DNA of 64,000 bases from Diadema setosum (GCA_033980235.1 CM067065.1:24751337-24815336), one strand, 5' to 3'. Counted from the stretch's first letter, positions 23,581 to 33,799 are shown. The notes: generated by a model from the sequence alone, not told the origin. A program made the numbers and translations.

Positions 23581-25091
23581 TTCTGCAGTTGTGGGGGGGG
23601 GGGGGTTAGGGGTTAAAAGATTTTAAAGGCCCTACCCTTTTTGTCTTGGTTTTGTTCTTGTTTGTTTTTGCTTTTATGTTTGGGGGCTTGTCATGGCCAA
23701 CCGTCACTGGGACACCCCTCCCCCTTCTCCCCTTTGCAAAAGGCTAGATCCGCTCCTTTTGCGCTGCAGTGGTAATAGATAATCGAAAATACTGTAAGAC
23801 TTCAATCGAACAACTACGCAACATGAAAAAGAGACAGTCTTTTTTTACATTTCTTCAGTGTCAATGATTGAAATGCATTAGGATGACCCTTGTTTGGATG
23901 AAGTGCTTTTTTTTTTTTGCATTCAGATGACTATTATATCCATATGTTAACCACAGATTACCAAAGACTCCTCTAGTGACAGGCTCCCGCCTAAGAAAGA
24001 CATTGTCCTCTACCTTCTTCGTCATGGAGCAGATGTCAATGCTACTGACCAGACGCAAAAGGTCCCTCTGCACTACGCATTTGATGCAGATTTGCGTGAC
24101 ATGATTGCAAGGTGTGTTTTGCAAAATTCAGACATCAAGACATTTAAATGTTGTCGGTATGAGAGGTTGTTGACGATATCATTGCTTATTCAATGAATGA
24201 AGTTTCGTTGACAGGTATTTTTTTGACAGTTTAATAAAAGTGAAAATAAAAAAGTACACCTCCTTTTAGGTGTATTTGCCTAGCGACCATGGTAGGTGAT
24301 GTGCATATTATTTCCGCATGTTTTATTTCTTCTTTCAAAGCCACAGACCTGGGTCTTTTTTCATAAAACTTGTTATCAGTAACAAGTTGTGATATTTGTT
24401 AGAAGTACTGAAATCCTTACATCTGATTAGCTGAGAGCAATAGAAATGTGGCAGTTGTCACTGACAGCAAGTTTTATGAAACGGGCTGATGGTTGTTATT
24501 GCCATAAAACGTTATCCTTCTTTGAATGCCATGTAAAGTTCTGACTCCATAATCATTGATACGATGAGCTGTCGTTTTAAAAGCACTACATGCAAGCAAA
24601 GGACGATCTGAAAGTTTGTGGCATATCATGTAAACTTAAATATGTTTTGTGCTTTCCTTTATTCGTGTTTTTGCATGTACCAGGTAAACATCACATTCCG
24701 TCAAGTGTAGTTGGTTGCGATAGCATTTACCAGTCTCGGCATTTGATTGCGTTTAAACTCAATGAAATTTACATTCTCCAGGTTTTGTAAAGTGTCAGAC
24801 AGGGAAATAAGCTGGCTTTCATCCAAAATCCAACCAAATAAGTACCATGACTTCGTCAGCAAGCTTGGCATTAAATTCGAGGAAGCTACTCAGATCCTTT
24901 GCCAGAATAGTAACGATCATAAAATGGCCACTCGACAATGTCTACACGACTGGAAGAATTCCACCGGTGGCAACCTAAGTGACCTTCTGACAGTCCTACG
25001 TGACTCCGAGCTTGCAGGATTAACTGAGGAGTTAGAGGCAACTATGTTCAAAGCTCCATCAAAATATCATCGGCCGACTAAATTCAGGTAA
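15628..25091 (+). CDS. Giant ankyrin-repeat protein with C-terminal Death domain, four coding exons
   Basis: Predicted coding exons are 15628-21270, 21585-21761, 23957-24111 and 24782-25091, giving about 2,094 residues. The ATG is the first after an in-frame TGA four codons upstream and has A at -3 and G at +4. Residues 2-7 (GNVARK) begin with Gly, but there is no Ser or Thr at position 6, so myristoylation is doubtful. About 51 ankyrin repeats of 33 residues fill residues 22-1670, an acidic linker follows (about 1671-1747), then about six more repeats, then a Death domain (about 1996-2080). No signal peptide or membrane segment is seen, so a cytoplasmic protein is expected. Ankyrin arrays bind proteins and Death domains pair with other Death domains in apoptotic and innate immune signalling. 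The actual partner and role are unknown. Ankyrin-Death families are expanded in echinoderms and lancelets. Confidence 0.85.
15784..20640 (+). repeat. 297-bp higher-order repeat (three ankyrin units) inside exon 1
   Basis: The 99-bp ankyrin unit is grouped in threes, so the DNA repeats with a 297-bp period about 16 times. The order breaks where extra A-type units occur: near 17000-17150 (two A-types in a row) and near 17390-17640 (three in a row). The block around 17077 recurs 495 bp later at 17572, five units on. The segment at 15955-16080 recurs nearly unchanged at 18331-18456, exactly 2,376 bp (8 x 297) away. Confidence 0.8.
20641..20870 (+). other. Acidic non-ankyrin linker in the ankyrin-Death protein
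   Basis: About 75 residues between the two ankyrin tracts are rich in D and E (EIAEENGKDEGG, VPDPYVENGRDH) with no ankyrin consensus apart from a weak VTPEHNA echo. It may be a flexible hinge or a decayed repeat pair. It separates the long A/B/C array from the C-terminal repeats, which belong to a different, more uniform type. Confidence 0.6.
20925..21230 (+). repeat. Near-identical 99-bp tandem ankyrin units
   Basis: The last repeats of exon 1 (DKGADVNKP..DGLTPLHLAA type) are almost identical in DNA sequence, with blocks such as GATGGCCTTACACCCCTTCA recurring every 99 bp. They look much younger than the main array, pointing to recent unequal crossing-over or gene conversion. Confidence 0.8.
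21585..21761 (+). other. Exon 2 of the ankyrin-Death gene
   Basis: The acceptor is TTTTCAAG ending at 21584 after a T-rich tract. The 59 codons encode the rest of one ankyrin repeat, a full repeat (NTPLHLATMHGHSSVIEALV) and the start of a third (RTCLHTAVKLCDNG). The donor at 21762 (GTTTGA) is weak but is the only one that keeps the ankyrin reading, at phase 0. The coding match is clear; the exact 3' boundary is less so. Confidence 0.7.
21762..22244. other. Intron 2, left part: low-complexity runs
   Basis: A (TC)n tract (about 21788-21815) is followed by T, G and C homopolymer runs to about 21920. Such runs are prone to sequencing error. No coding region is seen in 21930-22244. Confidence 0.55.
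22245..23508. mobile_element. TIR element with dense AATTTCG/AATTTAGC motifs, in intron 2
   Basis: The left terminus TTTTCCCGGCCAATTTCG (22245 on) recurs inverted at the right end (CGAAATTGGCCGGGAAAA, to 23508), giving a 1,264-bp element. Both subterminal regions (about 22250-22570 and 23230-23500) are crowded with variants of CATTCAATTTAGC, CAAATTCG and CGAAATTGAATG in both orientations. Clustered subterminal motifs are typical of transposase binding sites in several DNA transposon families. The superfamily is unknown and no target duplication is clear. Confidence 0.65.
22849..23055 (-). pseudogene. Orphan transposon-protein fragment inside the intron 2 element
   Basis: A 68-codon minus-strand frame contains MHQYDRLTSLSYVQSWQHEL and TQEDRERIIEAFEGNN, with protein-like composition and helical character. 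It lies centrally inside the 1.26-kb TIR element, so it is probably the remnant of that element's protein. I cannot assign a family. It runs antisense to the host gene and is not one of its exons. Confidence 0.4.
23533..23757. repeat. (TA)n tract and G-run repeat fragment in intron 2
   Basis: A TA dinucleotide tract (about 23535-23578) is followed by a G run (about 23593-23605). The segment ending near 23757 contains GGCTAGATCCGCTCC, resembling the termini of the hAT-like G-run elements at 13311 and 28175. The left end of such an element is not clear here. Confidence 0.45.
23957..24111 (+). other. Exon 3 of the ankyrin-Death gene
   Basis: The acceptor is TTAACCACAG ending at 23956. The exon encodes ITKDSSSDRLPPKKDIVLYL, then the ankyrin stretch LRHGADVNATDQTQ, then the start of a last repeat (VPLHYAFDADLRDMIAR). 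The donor is AAG followed by GTGTGT at 24112. The exon ends in phase 2, matching the next acceptor. Confidence 0.8.
24351..24486. mobile_element. Short MITE in intron 3
   Basis: The left end, GGGTCTTTTTTCATAAAACT, and the right end, AGTTTTATGAAACGGGC type, are inverted copies of about 30 bp, giving a 136-bp hairpin-forming element. Its CATAAAACTTG terminus is a variant of a very common invertebrate MITE type and distantly resembles the CGTTTCATGAA end of the 8.76-kb element at 41978. Confidence 0.6.
24782..25091 (+). other. Exon 4: Death domain and C-terminus
   Basis: The acceptor is ACATTCTCCAG ending at 24781. The first base completes an Arg codon split across the intron. About 103 codons follow. 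Residues from VSDREISWLSSKIQPNKYHD to LRDSELAGLTEELE form a Death-domain-like six-helix pattern, including the typical CLHDWKNSTGGNLSDLLTVL core, in which the Trp and the Leu spacing fit the family. The protein ends KYHRPTKFR with TAA at 25089-25091. The overlapping GTAATC could be a donor, but no later exon was recognised. Confidence 0.8.
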
Positions 25092-27022
25092 TCGGTTCTG
25101 AAAAAAATAACAGAATGAATAACAACGTCAAAGTCTGATAATACAGGAAATGTGTGCTCTCTGTAAACAGACATACTCTCAGCTCCACCGACAATTGTTC
25201 CGTCGATAATGGCTCCACCATGGTTTGCTTCGAATACACCTCACTTGTTCCGCCTGCATGTGCTCCCTCAACTCTGTTATAGTTTGACTTGTCAACTGCC
25301 TTTAAAATAATATTGAGTTATGTGTGAAACTATGCTATTCTAACGACCAAAATTTCAAATATCATTCAGAAATTATTTTTCAAGGTTGATATTTCTTCAT
25401 TCAGGCAATGCTTTGAAAGAGATTGAATAGGTGTGCTCAGACATTTTCCAACGTATGTAAACTACCATAATGCTGTAGAGTTATGCAACTGCCTGCAGGG
25501 AAAGGTAGTTTAGAGATATCTTTGTATTCATTATCATATACCTCTGTCTTGTAATCGTGTAAACGAGTTTAACATGCTTAAAAAGAGTATATCGGAGTAA
25601 ATATGGAAGTATTATACGTCATTCCATTCATCTGAAGCTTTTATATGACTTTTCTGGTGCAGACAGACGGACACGCTGGAAAATAATTATCATAGATGAA
25701 CATGCATATGTCTTTTCTAGATTATGTGAAAGGAATGGCATAACTTTGGCTGAGATGGGGCTTCAGGTGTCCATTTTTGTGAGATAATGTGGAACCTCTA
25801 AAATGAAATACGAAAGAGCATACAATTCTACAGGAAATTCAAAGTTTATTTGATAAAAAATTGTGAAATGGCTGAGATATAAAAAAAAAAAACAGAATAG
25901 AGAGGTCGTAATAAATGGTGGGAGCCATGTTTTATTAGGACTACTTGATTTTACTTTGTGTTCGGATATCTCAGCTGTTTCCAAACGAATTTTCATCGAA
26001 TTAACTTGAATTCTCTTTAGAATTGCGCGCTTTTTCATATTTCACAAGTGATTTCGAATTATCCTCCGAAAACGTAAAATCTGTATTCCCATGTAAACAA
26101 AAACTACACAATCCTCTCAAATTATATACTTATAACAGTTCGATGATCATTGGTGATGTGATAAATTTGTTATAGTGTGCCCCTGAAAAAGTTAATTTTG
26201 GAAGCTCAAAATGAGAATGGGTGAATTTCAGTGCACGATATAAGTGTGTGTGTGTGTTTTTGTGCTAGTGTCCGTTCCTGCCTGTATATGTAAGTCTTTG
26301 CAAGCACTTTTATATTGTAAGTATGATGACAACACGGATGAGGACAACAAACACGAGGTCAAGTTCATAATTGTTGAGAAACGTCTTTATGCAAGGTAAT
26401 CTCTCATTCTCCAGTGACAATTTCGTTACAAATATATGTTATCACCTTAAAATTCAGGAACTTGTAGAGTCTTCTAGAGAATTAGTGTTTCGCGTTAAGA
26501 TTTAATTTTGGAATGTGTCACTTACTGTATCAAACTACTGAATGCTTGCCGCTCACTGTGTACCTTGTGACGTGTAGGATATTTCCATTACATAAGACAA
26601 CTATACTTTACTAAAAGATAAAAGGTGTCTTGTAAACTCAATGTCAATTTTACAGTGTGTGTGCATTCAGCCTTACGTAGGTTTAATCGCTCATCAAAGA
26701 AGATGCATCATTTCATTGATTAATTGCTTTTTTCGCGAGCTCTTGCTTTAAGATAGTAGAGAGATGAGACTCACACGTTACTATGTTGCCGACAGTTGGG
26801 GTTAAACTTAGTTTTACAAGTTAGATAGTCTGGATACTATTTGTGTGAATACCTGCGACTTTTTTTTTTTCGCTCTCAGTGTGCTGTAACTCCAAGCTTT
26901 CTGTGTTCATAAATGTAAACCTTTTGCAAACAATTTGTGTGATATTATGCAGCAAATGGTAGTGCTTACTATTGGACGAAATTTACTGAGTTTACATGTA
27001 TTTTGCTCTTTTCTCCTTGTTT

Positions 27023-27054
<32 letters not shown>

Positions 27055-27940
27055 AGATGCCAACACTAAAATTTTGATTACAGAACTTGTATTCTACAAT
27101 TTGAGTTTGCTACAAAACATTGTCGCTATACCATACGCCAATTATGTGTATAGTATGAAAAGTGTCTATGGCATACTTGCCTGTATAAAAAAAAAAAAAA
27201 ATCAAAATTGAGTATGTTCATATTAAACTTGCAACATAAACAACGTGTTTACACTAAAAGAAGAAAAAGAAGAAGAAAGCCTTAGATAAATTATTGTTGT
27301 TGTATTTAATCAATGCTATCAGGTTAGGCAATTCACCTGTATTAAACACCATTTTTCATCCTAACCATTGAGCTCTTAACGCAAATTTAAACTTTATATT
27401 ATCTTTTTAATAAAAGTGTCCTACTTAATATAACCAGAATCTAGCCAGTTTCTTGCCCATTTTTCTTTTTTCTTTTTCTTCTTCTCCTCCTCCATTTTAT
27501 CTGCTTTCCCGTATTCGCCTCTTCTTTTTCTCCATATTAATCCGTATCCACATATCAGTCTATGTTCCGTTGGTCCGCCATCATTATTCATTCATTAACC
27601 ATTTTATCCGTTATGTTCACGTCCAGTAAGGCTACTCACCTGTGCTGGATACACACTAGAAATACAAATGAAAATACAAATAAAAAAGTCTCTTTTGTTT
27701 AGTAAAACTGTGAAAATTATACTGTCTATTGAATTCTATAGGTGATAGGCTTAAGACTAATTGTGCATGCTCCAATCGTTAAAACAGATCGGAAGGTCTT
27801 TGATCCCTTGATGATTTACACACTAAGTGGAGAAATAGTTTAATCGTTAGAGACTTGAAAAAAGTGTTTATATAGACGGTGCACACTCTTTATACTCCTG
27901 GAGAGCATTCCATCGCCCTTTACATTTTATACAGGTATGC
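25092..27940. other. Intergenic region after the ankyrin gene, no gene seen
   Basis: No convincing exon or RNA gene is seen. There are short T, G and A runs (about 27035-27055, 27187-27200), a GT tract near 26246 and a pyrimidine-rich stretch near 27460-27500. No canonical AATAAA lies within the first few hundred bases after the stop codon, so the gene's 3' end is not fixed. Confidence 0.4.
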
Positions 27941-27980
27941 GACCAAACGCTCTTATCCACTCAGCCATGACAACAATTGC
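27941..27980 (-). mobile_element. SINE head fragment with tRNA-like A box
   Basis: On the minus strand, TGGCTGAGTGGATAAGAGCG (27968-27949) matches a tRNA-type A box and closely resembles the head of the SINE at 11480. No B box is recognisable, so only a fragment remains. Confidence 0.45.
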
Positions 27981-28174
27981 TCAGCAAAAGATGTGACAGG
28001 CATCTATAAGTATTATGTATTTATAAAATTCGGCACAGGAAATGTGTCACTTTCATAGAAGTATTGCTTACTTTATTTCATTAAATTTCATTTCATTTTT
28101 TTTGTCATTTACTTCAATGCTACATGTTACGTCTTACCCTTCTGTTTCCTCAGTTTGTTATCAGATATAGAATA

Positions 28175-28495
28175 CAGGGGTAGATCTAGCTTTTTATAAA
28201 GGAGGGGGTTGGGGCGGTATGCGAGGGAGCGTAGCGACCGAGCCCGAGCGAGCGGGGCGAGCGAGGGAGAATTTTTGAAAATCTGTGTGTGAAAATGGCG
28301 TTTTCTTGCATCTAAAACACCACACCACTATTTTTGGTATAGAGGTCATTGCCATAAATAGAAAAAAATAAAATTATAAGTTAAAAAAAAAGATAAGATT
28401 AAAAAAGAAATGGTCCCCGGATTTTTTTTTTTTTTTTTTTTTTGGGGGGGGGGGTTGCAACCCCCCCCCCCCCCCCCCCTCTAGATCCGCTTCTG
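28175..28495. mobile_element. hAT-like G-run element with 5-bp target duplication
   Basis: The left end CAGGGGTAGATCTAGC and the right end CTAGATCCGCTTCTG are inverted relatives. GAATA flanks both sides (ending at 28174 and starting at 28496). The interior has a GAGCGAGCGGGGCGAGCGAG module near 28245 and long T, G and C runs at about 28422-28480. This is the same terminal type as 13311-13497, in a longer version. Confidence 0.6.
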
Positions 28496-29029
28496 GAATA
28501 GAGTCTCACTACTTTCACACTAAGTTTGAATACAAGAATAGAAATTAAATTTCTGTTAGAAAAAATACAGGTATGCATTAGGAAACCTGAATGTAGTCTT
28601 TGATATATTGTTTTATATTTTACTTGGGTATGTTTCCGCGATATTAATCGTCATATTAATCGTTCTAACCATTGTATAGCCGGTGAAGACTTTGCTAAAC
28701 ATTGTTTACTATTGTTTTCATTCTATTTAACAGAGGGAGGAATAATATTAGCACACAATAGTATTATGTTCTTATCTCAAAAATTGTAACATAGTTATGT
28801 CACTAACTATATCCATTGTTTATGCTTTAAGCACTCATCGTGACCTTTCCTTATCCCTGTCTTCATTATTTATTTTCATTTGCATAAAGACATTAATTTA
28901 TTGTTATCGATGTCATGAAATCACGATCCAACATTATCATGTTCACTCTAAATCACAAGGAATGGTTATTTGCATTGATACGAAAATCATTATATTATGT
29001 TTTATGTGTTTTCGTCTAAGATACAGTAT

Positions 29030-29034
<5 letters not shown>

Positions 29035-29083
<49 letters not shown>

Positions 29084-29103
29084 CACACACATACACACAC
29101 ACG

Positions 29104-29137
<34 letters not shown>
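29035..29137. repeat. (TA)n / (CA)n compound microsatellite
   Basis: Two TA tracts (about 29035-29078 and 29109-29137) flank a CA-rich block. Open frames across it are artefacts of the dinucleotide repeat. The stretch 28500-29030 holds nothing recognisable. Confidence 0.8.
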
Positions 29138-29141
<4 letters not shown>

Positions 29142-29253
29142 CTTATTTCTTGATGGGGAAACGTATATATTCTTTTTTTATTCATTGGGGGAACGAGTGG
29201 TGTTCACACTTCATTAATTATTAATTTTAGTCTTCATTTAAAATAAGGTAATC

Positions 29254-29620
29254 TCAGGAGAATCCGCTCTTTCCTTGTGGTCGAATCCTCTCGATACTTA
29301 GGTCTTCCTGTGTGTTATTCCAATAGGATGTATAATTTACATGCATTTTGTTATCTGGAGTGATGGAGTCGATGTTATGTCTTCCCACCTGCTGTATGAC
29401 ATTCGTTCGCCATTCGGTCATGGTCATGCTGATCTTACTTTGTAGCTCACCAGTAGTTAACCTTTTGTTGCTAATTTGCATGTACTTGATTCAAATTTGA
29501 GTTCTCACGTGCGAATATGAATGCTCAAAAGACGCTCCCTCGCAAACCGACGAATTTAAATGTTTTCAGTATGTAGTTCAATGTTGCTTGACTGACAAAG
29601 CTTTATTTTCAATTGAATGA
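29254..29620 (-). pseudogene. Orphan transposon-like protein fragment with motif-rich flank
   Basis: A 75-codon minus-strand frame contains LTTGELQSKISMTMTEWRTN and TPDNKMHVNYTSYWNNTQED, with protein-like composition. Just upstream of it (29480-29620) are short motifs such as TGCGAATATGAATG, ACGAATTTAAATG and TCAATTGAATGAC, recalling the motif-rich ends of the intron 2 element. It may be another remnant of the same transposon family. No terminal repeats were found. Confidence 0.35.
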
Positions 29621-29857
29621 CAATCTGAGCTATTCTCACAAAGAAAACGAAGTGAATATCTTTCTTTGTTTGCTTCACAGGCCTCAAAATGTAGAATTTG
29701 TAAGAACTAGACCCTGACCCCGTTGCTAGACACTTTGCGTTTAAACGCAACCCGAAATATAACACGTAAGTGCCTCAAATCGCACTCAATTTGCGTTTGA
29801 ACACAAGTCCGCTTCTTGAAGGACTTGCGTTTGATTTTGTAGGCACATATCAAAAGC

Positions 29858-30172
29858 AACTTCAGAGACTCCAACTCTCCCCTTTTCGGCGGGAGATCTC
29901 CCGCCGAAAACCCACTTTTGCAAAATCTCCCGTTCTCCCGTTTGAGATTTAATTTCTCCCGCCCTGGCTCAATGTCTCCCGTTGGAAAGGATTTCTTACT
30001 TATTGCTATCGTATATTGCAAAAATAAGCCTTAGATAGCACCAGAGAGCATCTATAACCCTAGGAACTTCGCGCTTCGCACACATAAACTTGGGTCTCCG
30101 GTTTGCTAGGGGTTTCAGGCGGGAGAATCTCCAGATCAGAAGGTGCTTGGGGTTGGAGACTCTGCAACTTTG
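29858..30172. mobile_element. MITE with GAGACTCCAAC-type inverted ends
   Basis: The left end (about 29858 on) reads CAGAGACTCCAAC, then a GGCGGGAGATCTCCCGCC palindrome near 29890. The right end (to about 30172) is GGTTGGAGACTCTG, preceded by GGCGGGAGAATCTCC near 30118. This makes an inverted-repeat element of about 315 bp with no coding capacity. Confidence 0.5.
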
Positions 30173-30539
30173 ATGAATCAAAGGTAACAATTTTGTTTAT
30201 TTTTTTTTTTCATAATAAAAAGGACAGTAATTTATATAAATTCAAAGTTTTGGCGATCATTTTGAACATCTTCCTCAAGAATGCAAATGTTGCATCATCC
30301 TGATTCGGCTCCGCAACCTGGAAATGCGGTAAAACCCCATTTTCGTGTTCAATTCTTAACTATATTTTGATAAGAAAATATGTAGGAATTTCAGATTTTG
30401 CAGCCATTTTGGTGGTCATTTACTATATCTCAAAACTCTCAAGGATGAAAGAGTTTTAGCACCCCCGAAATAGGGTAGAACCAGAAAAAAAAAAAAAAAT
30501 CAGGTGGACAATACAACAAGATTAAGCTGTGTTTACACC

Positions 30540-30920
30540 AAATGGGGGCATCCCACGAGACCGACACCCACGAGTCATACGGTCCACGAGACCGACATCA
30601 ATAATAGGTCCATGAGTCATACAGCCCACGAGTTATACGGCTCAGGAGTTATACAGCCCATGAGTTCGACACTACGCACAAAAGGCTCATGAGACCGACA
30701 CTATTAAAGCAAACATAGCCCACGAGACCGACACTAAGCAATAAAGGCTCATGAGACCGACACTAAGCAAAGAAAGCCCACGAGACCGACAGTAGGCAAA
30801 AAAGGCCCACGAGACCGACACTAAGCAATAAAGGCTCACGAGACCGACACTAAGCAAAGAAAGCCCACGAGACCGACAGTAGGCAAAGAAGGCCCACGAG
30901 ACCGACAGGATAAACAGCGC
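30540..30920 (+). repeat. 29-bp tandem array (CACGAGACCGACACTAAGCA), block 1
   Basis: About a dozen copies of a ~29-bp unit, variants of CACGAGACCGACACTAAGCA followed by AAAAGGCC, run head to tail. The left part is less regular (GAGTCATAC / GAGTTATAC variants). The array ends in ACCGACAGGATAAACAGCGC then CATCTAC, as the arrays at 31268-33799 also do, so it belongs to the same element family. Confidence 0.85.
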
Positions 30921-31049
30921 CATCTACATGTCAATCACCTGTACAGGGTGTTCCATGAACGGAAAAATAACATACAGGCGGGTGTAATTTCGTGACGCTG
31001 TCAATTGAAAGATGGTGACCATCTACATAAATTATGACAGTCATCAAAT

Positions 31050-31225
31050 ATGTATTTCTACATACTTCTGGGGAGGGGGGAAAGTGTGTCAGGGAGCGAC
31101 ATTGTTATCAAGTAGAAAAATTGAATTGTATTCTTCATGCCCCCACCCCCTCCCCTCCCCCCCCCCAAAAAAAAGAAGAATTAGTATTCTTCATTCTCCC
31201 AAAAGAGACCAAAAAAAAACACACA
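31050..31225. repeat. Purine/pyrimidine low-complexity stretch
   Basis: G-rich (about 31069-31081), C-rich (about 31140-31167) and A-rich (31165-31220) runs. Open frames here are low-complexity artefacts. Confidence 0.6.
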
Positions 31226-31267
31226 AATGAATTTAAAAGAGGGTAATAACGATGTATGGATTAATTT

Positions 31268-33799
31268 TAGAGCTTTGATAATGCCATCGTGCTATTTCTA
31301 ATAGGCTTTCCCAGTTTTTAGCTAGAAGATAGACAAGAAATAAATTTTACCTCTTCTCTTTTTCGATTCACTAGTTACTTATTCTATTTTAGATATTCTG
31401 CCCTCCTGCTTTGATGTTTTGCAGTAAGATCTATTTGTAATTTTCTCTGTAACTATAATGCAATTCTATTGATTAAAACGTTTTATATCGCAGGGATTCA
31501 GCGCAATTTTGTGGCTTGTGTTATTCTCCTCCGAACAGTACATTTTATCGTGAAATACAATAGCTGTTTTCATGGATGCATCTGTTTTTTTTTTTCGAAT
31601 TCCTTACGCTACCTTAATAGACGATTACGTTATTTTTTATTTTTTTTTATTAATACTGAATCAACACCCTCGCAGGTTTATTGTGGAAAGATCTGTTACA
31701 CACTTTTACTGTACTTTGTTCATTTTTTTTTCACAAACACACACCCATGCAAACACAATTAAAGATCCTGATCATTTCAGGGGGGGGGGGGGGGGGGGGG
31801 CAACCGATGGGGTAACACCCTGCCGGAGATGGCAACTCTTCTTTTCCATCTCTCATATCTTCCTATGCTATTATCATGACACCCTATACAATTTATTGGT
31901 CTATAGGTGGCGCTGTTCATCCTGTCGGTCTCGTGGGCCTTCTTTGCTTAGTGTCGGTCTGGTGAACCTCTTTTGCGTAATGTCGGTCTCGTGAGCCTTG
32001 TATGCGTAGCGTCGGTCTCGTGGACCTTTTAAGTGTAGTGTCGGTCTCGTGGGCTTTGTTTGCTTACTGTCGGTCTCATGAGCCTTTTATGCGTAGTGTC
32101 GGTCTCGTGAGCCGTATAACTCCTGGGCTTATTTTACTTGATGTCGAACTCGCGGGCTTTATTTACTCAGTGTCGAACTCGTGGGCTGTATAACTGGTGG
32201 GCTGTATGACTTGTGAGCTGTATGACTCGTGGGCTGTATGACTTGTGAGCTGTATAACTTGTGGGCTGTATGACTCGTGGGTGTCGGTCTCGTGACGTGC
32301 ACCCCACCAAATCCGGCATGGGTCACGAAACGGGGTTTTTGCTATGCTGCGCCAAAAATAACCATGTATGATTACGTTACAATATCACTTCCCCGCTAAT
32401 AATTTTGCTACAAAATTAATCTTCCACTATTGATTTTCTGACTCTTGATTTTGACACAGGATTAAGAATACTATTTTGGGTAATTTTGTACCGAATTACC
32501 GAACCTTTTTTTTTTTTTTTTTTTTCAGCAGAACCAGACATGGTTCCTTTTAGCATACCATAGGAAAAACCCGGCCCTTTACCCACACCGTGCTCAGTAT
32601 AAACGCGCCACTAGGCCGTTAATCTGACTTTGGCAACGAGACTACACTCTGAAAAAAAAAGAAAAAATCATAACGCAACACACTGAACAATTATTCTGGC
32701 ATAGGAGGCCTTGACATACCAGTGATGTAGGAATGTAATTCCATTACAACACCAACTGGTTCCGGGTGCACGTCACGAGACCGACACCCACGAGTCATAC
32801 AGCCCACAAGTTATACAGCTCACAAGTCATACAGCCCACGAGTCATATAGCTCACAAGTCATACAGCCCCACCAGTTATACAGCCCACGAGTTCGACACT
32901 GAGTAAATAAAGCCCACGAGTTCGACATCAAGTAAAATAAGCCCAGGAGTTATACGGCTCACGAGACCGACACTACGCACAAAAGGCTCACGAGACCGAC
33001 AGTAAGCAAACAAAGCCGACGAGACCGACACTACACTTAAAAGGTCCACGAGACCGACGCTACGCGTACAAGGCTCACGAGACCGACATTACGCAAAAGA
33101 GGTTCACGAGACCGACACTAAGCAAAGAAGGCCCACGAGACCGACAGGATGAAAAGCGCCACCTATAGACCAATAAATTGTATAGGGTGTCCTGATAATA
33201 GCATAGGAAGATATGAGAGATGGAAAAGAAGAGTTGCCATCTCCGGCAGGGTGTAACCCCATTAGTTGCCCCCCCCCCCCCCCCCCCCGAAATGATCAGG
33301 ATCTTTAATTGTCTTTGCATGGGTGTTTGTTTGTGAAAAAAAAAAATGAACAAAGTACAGTAAAAGTGTGTATTTAGATCTTTCCACAGTAAACCTGCGA
33401 GGGTGTTGAATTATAGTATTAATTAGAAATTAAAAAATAACGTAATCGTCTATTAAGGTAGCGTAAGGGATTCGGAAAAAAATTAGATGCATCCATTAAA
33501 ACACCTATTGTATTTCACGAAAAAAATGTACTGTTTGGAGGAGAATAACACAAGCCACAAATTGAGGTGAATCCCTGCGATATAAAACGTTTTAATCAGT
33601 AGCATTACATTACAGCTACAGAGAAAATTACAAATAGATCTTACTGCAAAACTTCCAAGCAGGAGGGTAGAAAATCTAAAATAGAAAAAGTAACTAGTGA
33701 ATCAGGAAAGAGAAGAGGCAAAAATTATATCCTGTCCATCTTCTAGCTAAAAACTGGGAAAGCCTATTAAAATAGCACGATGGCATTATCAAAGCTCTA
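31268..33799. mobile_element. Foldback-type palindrome with 29-bp arrays in its arms
   Basis: The left arm 31268-32304 and the right arm 32764-33799 are inverted copies of each other at a high but imperfect level, separated by a 459-bp loop. Each arm has an outer unique part, a G or C run (about 31780-31800; 33270-33288), a conserved stretch with GGAGATGGCAACTC, and an inner array of ~29-bp units (31915-32290; 32775-33150). Long inverted repeats built partly of short tandem repeats recall Drosophila FB and the sea urchin TU elements. The right arm stops exactly at the assembly gap, so the true end is unknown. No protein is encoded. Confidence 0.75.

Noticed and set aside
28943..29224. Tyr/Ile-repeat frames
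   Set aside because: They arise from the TA/CA microsatellite.
30687..30923. Frames across the 29-bp arrays encoding repetitive Leu/Ser/Tyr stretches
   Set aside because: They are translations of a tandem non-coding repeat and have no homology to any known protein type.
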